DNA of 10,474 nucleotides from Alphaproteobacteria bacterium. Its GTDB lineage: Bacteria; Pseudomonadota; Alphaproteobacteria; Micavibrionales; Micavibrionaceae. Below the pieces are notes generated by a model that was not told the origin of the DNA, did not search any database, and saw nothing but the letters and a program-made list of their open reading frames with translations. Positions 7,298-10,474 of this stretch are shown one piece after another; within the stretch, counting starts at the first letter, position 1, and every line of letters begins with the position of its first letter. Location: contig JALZUF010000130.1 in NCBI GenBank assembly GCA_023301785.1, positions 1 through 10,474 on the forward strand, read 5' to 3'. A program made the translations under genes and the position numbers.

Positions 7298-8129
7298 AAT
7301 TATCTTCTTTATTTGACTGACAGGCTCTGGATGAAAACCCGAGCCACATTAAAAAACCCAAAACAAATCCCAATGACACTGCCACAAAATAAAACAATGT
7401 TTTGTTTGGCCATACCGCTTTCGGACTATGACTGGCAGGTTCAACAACAATCGCCGCATAAGCTTCGTTCAAATTCGCCAACATCTGAACATGCTCTTGT
7501 TGCATCAATAAATTAGTAATGATTTTACGGTGCTCTGGATTAACCGTCTGCCCTAATGAGTTATTCAGGTAATCAATACGGCTTTGCGATTGACGACGAC
7601 GATCACGGCGGATCATCTGATCGGCAACCAAGTGAATTTTACGCAACATCGCCGCCGCAAATTGCGGATCAGGATGCTGATATGTCATCTTACGTAGCGG
7701 TGTCGCCCCCATAGGGTCAACCTGTAAATTTTTATTTAAATAGGCAGCCAACGCTTCTGGTGTTTTTATCTTCTCAGGCAGGCTCTTGTTAATCTGCGTT
7801 AAAACACTTTCATCTTTAACCAAAATCTCTGAAACAGATGGCCCACGCAACGTATAAATGAAACGATAAAAATCAGTCGACGCCCCTTCCGGATCAGTCG
7901 GCCGCCAAAACGGCAAAGACGCCACCCGATCATATTGAATTTTGGACGCGTAATCACCCAGCGCATAACCTTCTGCTGGTGCAACGATCATTGTCCCTTT
8001 ATATTTTGGAACAGATATATGAATAAGAAACGCGCAAGCCAGAACCGATAGAATACAAGCAATCAAAATGTAGAATTTAGCCCGCCAAAAACAGCCACAT
8101 AATTCTAGCAAGTTGATTTCTTTATCCAT
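7290..8129 (-). CDS. Wzz-type polysaccharide chain-length regulator (PCP), no kinase domain
   Basis: This 279-residue inner-membrane protein has the polysaccharide co-polymerase layout: a short cytoplasmic N-terminus with the typical I-N-L-L-E-L start, TM1 at about 17-38, a periplasmic domain (about 39-243) with a helical, charged region near 160-225, a proline-containing motif (P-A-S-H-S-P...W-P-N-K, 231-243), and TM2 at about 244-266. The cytoplasmic tail is only about 13 residues, with no Walker motif or tyrosine cluster, so there is no BY-kinase part. PCPs oligomerise and set polymer length together with Wzy, and capsule-type PCPs dock to an OPX. The ATG overlaps the GT4 stop by 8 nt (ATGGATAA), and a GAGGG lies rather far upstream, so translation is probably coupled. 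Confidence 0.88.
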   Translation of the reverse strand: MDKEINLLELCGCFWRAKFYILIACILSVLACAFLIHISVPKYKGTMIVAPAEGYALGDYASKIQYDRVASLPFWRPTDPEGASTDFYRFIYTLRGPSVSEILVKDESVLTQINKSLPEKIKTPEALAAYLNKNLQVDPMGATPLRKMTYQHPDPQFAAAMLRKIHLVADQMIRRDRRRQSQSRIDYLNNSLGQTVNPEHRKIITNLLMQQEHVQMLANLNEAYAAIVVEPASHSPKAVWPNKTLFYFVAVSLGFVLGFLMWLGFSSRACQSNKEDNFD

Positions 8130-9345
8130 TGTTCACAACGCCCTCTAACAAATCAACCCAGCTTTGTAACGATTGGCTTGGGTGATAGGCTTGCGCCGCC
8201 TGAAGTGCGCCTTCTTGTGCGTTAAACCACGCTTCACCGTCGTGGCGGTATTTGTAAATAGCCGCCGCTAACGCTTCTGCATTATCAGGCGCGACAACCG
8301 TTCCTGCTTTGAAATAATTAATCGCTGTCGCAATCTCACTATGCTCTGGCCCTGCAAAAATCGTTGGACGACCAACTGTCAAACCAGAATAGAATTTACA
8401 AGGCACCAACATGCCTTCTGCTTCGTTACGCATTGTCACCAAATGCAAATCACCTGATTCCAATATGTCTCTATATTTTTCAATCGGCTGAAACGGCAGA
8501 AACTTTATATTCTCTAAGCCCAATTTCGCACGCTCTTTCGCCAATCTTGAATGGGCATGTTGATCACCAACAAACACAAATTCAATCTCTTTATGCTCGG
8601 CCAATAACGCCGCCGCATCAACGATAATCTTCATCGGGTGCGCTAAGCCAATCGTGCCTGCATATAAAATTTTGAATTTGGGTGAATCGTCACGAAACAT
8701 CTCTTCGGGCTTCTTCGCAACGGCTTTAATCTTCTCTGGTAAATCCTGATAATTATCACCAACAGACGGCGACAACACTTCAAAATCTGTCCAATTTGGT
8801 ATGGTTTCAAGTTTAAGAGGCGAAATTTTCTTATCCTTAAATCGCGCTTTCATACAATTACCAATAACAACAATACAATCGGCTTTTCGATATGACTTAA
8901 TCGCAGCTTTATCCAACCAACGTTGAAAAAATTTAGGCATTTTCACATTAATCGCATCAAGCAAGTCAGGGTACATATCCTGACACCAATGCACGTGCTT
9001 TGATTTTTTAAATCCGGCAACGAATTTACCGACGCGCATCAACATCGGTGGATCTGTCATCGTTAAAACAACATCATGCTTTGGTAATTTAATCGCCGCC
9101 ATCGCCAACTTCATAAGCGCCCAGCCATAGCCAAACGTCCCTTTGGCCTTAATATGTGTATAAACGGCATGATGAACAGGCACTTGTTGGGCGTCAAACT
9201 CGGCTTTGGTGTTCGTCACCGATAAAATAGTCACGCGCCAGCCATTTTCAATCAGCGCATTCGCTAAATCTTGCATCATACGACCTGTCGCCCCCCGATC
9301 AGGAGGGTAGACACGGTTTATCAATAATATGGATGGTTTACTCAT
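8122..9345 (-). CDS. GT4 family glycosyltransferase (WbuB/WcaI-like)
   Basis: This 407-residue retaining GT-B enzyme probably transfers a sugar during repeat-unit assembly on the cytoplasmic side of the membrane. The N-terminal acceptor domain has I-N-R-V-Y-P-P-D-R-G-A-T-G-R (9-22) with its glycine-rich loop, T-D-P-P (97-100), and D-M-Y-P-D-L (123-128), typical of the WbuB/WcaI subgroup. The C-terminal donor domain has I-L-Y-A-G-T-I-G (226-233), F-V-G-D (258-261) and, at the nucleotide-sugar site, E-G-M-L-V-P-C-K (310-317) followed by G-R-P (325-327) and S-E-I-A (336-339). Length is normal. The ATG overlaps the stop of the Wzy-like gene by 8 nt (ATGAGTAA), and no Shine-Dalgarno sequence is obvious, so it likely depends on translation of the upstream gene. 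Sugar specificity cannot be read from the sequence. Confidence 0.9.
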   Translation of the reverse strand: MSKPSILLINRVYPPDRGATGRMMQDLANALIENGWRVTILSVTNTKAEFDAQQVPVHHAVYTHIKAKGTFGYGWALMKLAMAAIKLPKHDVVLTMTDPPMLMRVGKFVAGFKKSKHVHWCQDMYPDLLDAINVKMPKFFQRWLDKAAIKSYRKADCIVVIGNCMKARFKDKKISPLKLETIPNWTDFEVLSPSVGDNYQDLPEKIKAVAKKPEEMFRDDSPKFKILYAGTIGLAHPMKIIVDAAALLAEHKEIEFVFVGDQHAHSRLAKERAKLGLENIKFLPFQPIEKYRDILESGDLHLVTMRNEAEGMLVPCKFYSGLTVGRPTIFAGPEHSEIATAINYFKAGTVVAPDNAEALAAAIYKYRHDGEAWFNAQEGALQAAQAYHPSQSLQSWVDLLEGVVNNG

Positions 9346-10474
9346 TATGCGATAGTGGGCTTTGCTTCTTAGAATTTAGGGCTGTTGTTATTACCAGTAT
9401 TAAAGTCAATATAAGTCCATAATCTAATGATTTATAGGAGGCATAGAAGAAAATAGGAATCAAAAATGGCCAAACCAATGCATTTGCACTTACCGCTTTA
9501 CTAAAGACCAGACGCGCCAACTTTTCAAATATAAAAAACAGATATAGACAAGTTAAACCAAGACCAGCAAGTCCCGTTTTCAATAACATGTAACTCAACA
9601 AGCTGTGCGTGTAGGCAACATTCAAATCACCGACGGCTGGAGAGGAAAAACTACTGCCCCACCCCATTCCAAATATGAGCGATATGGAATCATTACTAAT
9701 ATGATCCCAAACCGCCTGCAATTCTTGTGATCTCATATTAAAACCAACTTGCGCTGTCTTCAGAGCCACCTTTTCAACAACATCAAAAATAAAACTATGG
9801 AAAATGATGACTATGATCGCAATCGCAATAATGGGTAGAATTGCCTTTAATGGCCTCTGATAAACAAATAAGCCAACTAAAAAGATACAGCTTATGCCTA
9901 AAGCAATAAAAGACGCGCGTTGAAAATCAACATACATCGCAGCAAAACAAACAACTGCCATTGATAATAAAACACCACTATAGATTATCTCTTGAACCAA
10001 TAATTTCATAAATAACTTCTGCAACGCCACAAACGCAAAATATAAACCCGCCATTAAAACAAGCGGTGAGTTCGCCAAATAAAGAAGCTCTTCTCGTTGG
10101 CTAAAAAATGAAAAATCTAAAAACAACACGCGAACAGCAAAACAAAATCCAATCATAAGCAACAAGCCTAACAAGAGATCTTGGCGTTCTTTCAAGCCGG
10201 AATATAAAAATAATGGTGCCATTAAAAAAGCGAAGCTCACAACATCACGCAACAAAATCGAAGGCAGCGCATTATTATAAAGTGCCATAATCGTTGGCAC
10301 AGCAACACCCCACAATAACAACGCCAATCCCGCAAGTTCCCACGGCTGAACCACCTTAAACACAAACAGTTTTTGAAACGGTTTCAACACCCCATCAGCA
10401 CCAATAAAAACCAGCAATGATAATCCTATCAACACTTCAATGTATGATGGGTTATCAGGCGTCGGTGAGCTGAG
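9338..10474 (-). CDS. O-antigen ligase/polymerase (Wzy/WaaL-like) membrane protein, N-terminus beyond the right edge
   Basis: This is a polytopic inner-membrane protein, with about ten hydrophobic segments in the visible 378 codons. Motifs typical of the Wzy_C/O-antigen ligase family: Q-R-A-S-F (from the GTG at 10435, residue 172-176), a periplasmic-loop-like stretch with R-S-Q-E-L-Q (235-240) and F-G-M-G-W-G-S (255-261), then T-H-S-L-L-S-Y (276-282) followed by a new membrane helix. The frame stays open through the right edge: upstream of the GTG it reads S-P-T-P-D-N-P-S-Y-I-E-V and runs straight into the first helix, so the GTG is probably an internal valine and the gene is cut. It could polymerise repeat units (Wzy) or ligate chains to lipid A-core (WaaL). 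The nearby PCP favours Wzy. It is the first visible gene of the four-gene minus-strand operon. Confidence 0.83.
   Translation of the reverse strand, partial: LSSPTPDNPSYIEVLIGLSLLVFIGADGVLKPFQKLFVFKVVQPWELAGLALLLWGVAVPTIMALYNNALPSILLRDVVSFAFLMAPLFLYSGLKERQDLLLGLLLMIGFCFAVRVLFLDFSFFSQREELLYLANSPLVLMAGLYFAFVALQKLFMKLLVQEIIYSGVLLSMAVVCFAAMYVDFQRASFIALGISCIFLVGLFVYQRPLKAILPIIAIAIIVIIFHSFIFDVVEKVALKTAQVGFNMRSQELQAVWDHISNDSISLIFGMGWGSSFSSPAVGDLNVAYTHSLLSYMLLKTGLAGLGLTCLYLFFIFEKLARLVFSKAVSANALVWPFLIPIFFYASYKSLDYGLILTLILVITTALNSKKQSPLSHNE

Noticed and set aside
8364..8627. 87-codon plus-strand frame inside the GT4 gene
   Set aside because: It is antisense to the GT4 donor-binding domain and has no recognisable product.
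3361..10474. Mobile element or horizontally acquired island boundaries around the polysaccharide locus
   Set aside because: No transposase, integrase, direct repeat or tRNA target is visible, and base composition looks much like that of the neighbouring transporter operon.

Overview
The window looks like a chromosomal segment of an alphaproteobacterium with moderately A+T-rich protein-coding DNA. The main taxonomic evidence is the 16S rRNA gene on the minus strand, which has the short V3 stem typical of Alphaproteobacteria (GAAGATAATGACGGTAC). A DUF1489-family protein, a family found almost only in Alphaproteobacteria, agrees with this. The 16S reads like a deep-branching lineage (Micavibrio-, Rickettsiales- or Holosporales-like), but I cannot place it further by eye.

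Layout. (1) Positions 1-1187 hold the 5' four fifths of a 16S rRNA gene on the minus strand, cut by the left edge. (2) Positions 1188-1806 hold its long leader and control region, read on the minus strand: an A-tract UP element, a TTTACA/TATATA promoter with a C-rich discriminator, a terminator-like hairpin at the very start of the transcript, a boxA antitermination site, a possible second promoter, and four stem-loops. (3) Positions 1820-3233 hold a two-gene minus-strand operon: a DMT/EamA-type transporter followed by the DUF1489 protein (ATGA overlap), closed by an intrinsic terminator. (4) Positions 3234-3360 are a divergent intergenic region with a good promoter for the plus strand. (5) Positions 3361-10474 are a surface-polysaccharide locus of two converging operons. 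On the plus strand are a large multi-SLBB polysaccharide export protein (OPX, Wza-like) and a GT2 glycosyltransferase. On the minus strand, entering from the right edge, are a Wzy/O-antigen-ligase-like membrane protein (cut by the window), a GT4 glycosyltransferase, a kinase-less Wzz-like chain-length regulator (PCP), and a WaaE-like GT2 glycosyltransferase. The two operons meet tail to tail, and their last genes overlap by 59 bp.

How the genes fit together. The set is that of a Wzx/Wzy-dependent pathway. GT2 and GT4 enzymes build a lipid-linked repeat unit on the inner face of the inner membrane, the Wzy-like protein polymerises it in the periplasm (or a ligase transfers it), the PCP sets chain length, and the OPX carries polymer across the outer membrane. 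A flippase (Wzx), an initiating phosphoglycosyltransferase and sugar-nucleotide enzymes are not in the window and may lie beyond the right edge.

Nothing here is clearly a new biological system. The points most worth a second look are the terminator-like hairpin between the rRNA promoter and boxA, the UUCG-capped hairpins of the leader, the cysteine-free six-SLBB exporter beside a kinase-less PCP, the identical 8-nt overlaps at all three junctions of the minus-strand glycan operon, and the 59-bp convergent overlap of two glycosyltransferase genes.
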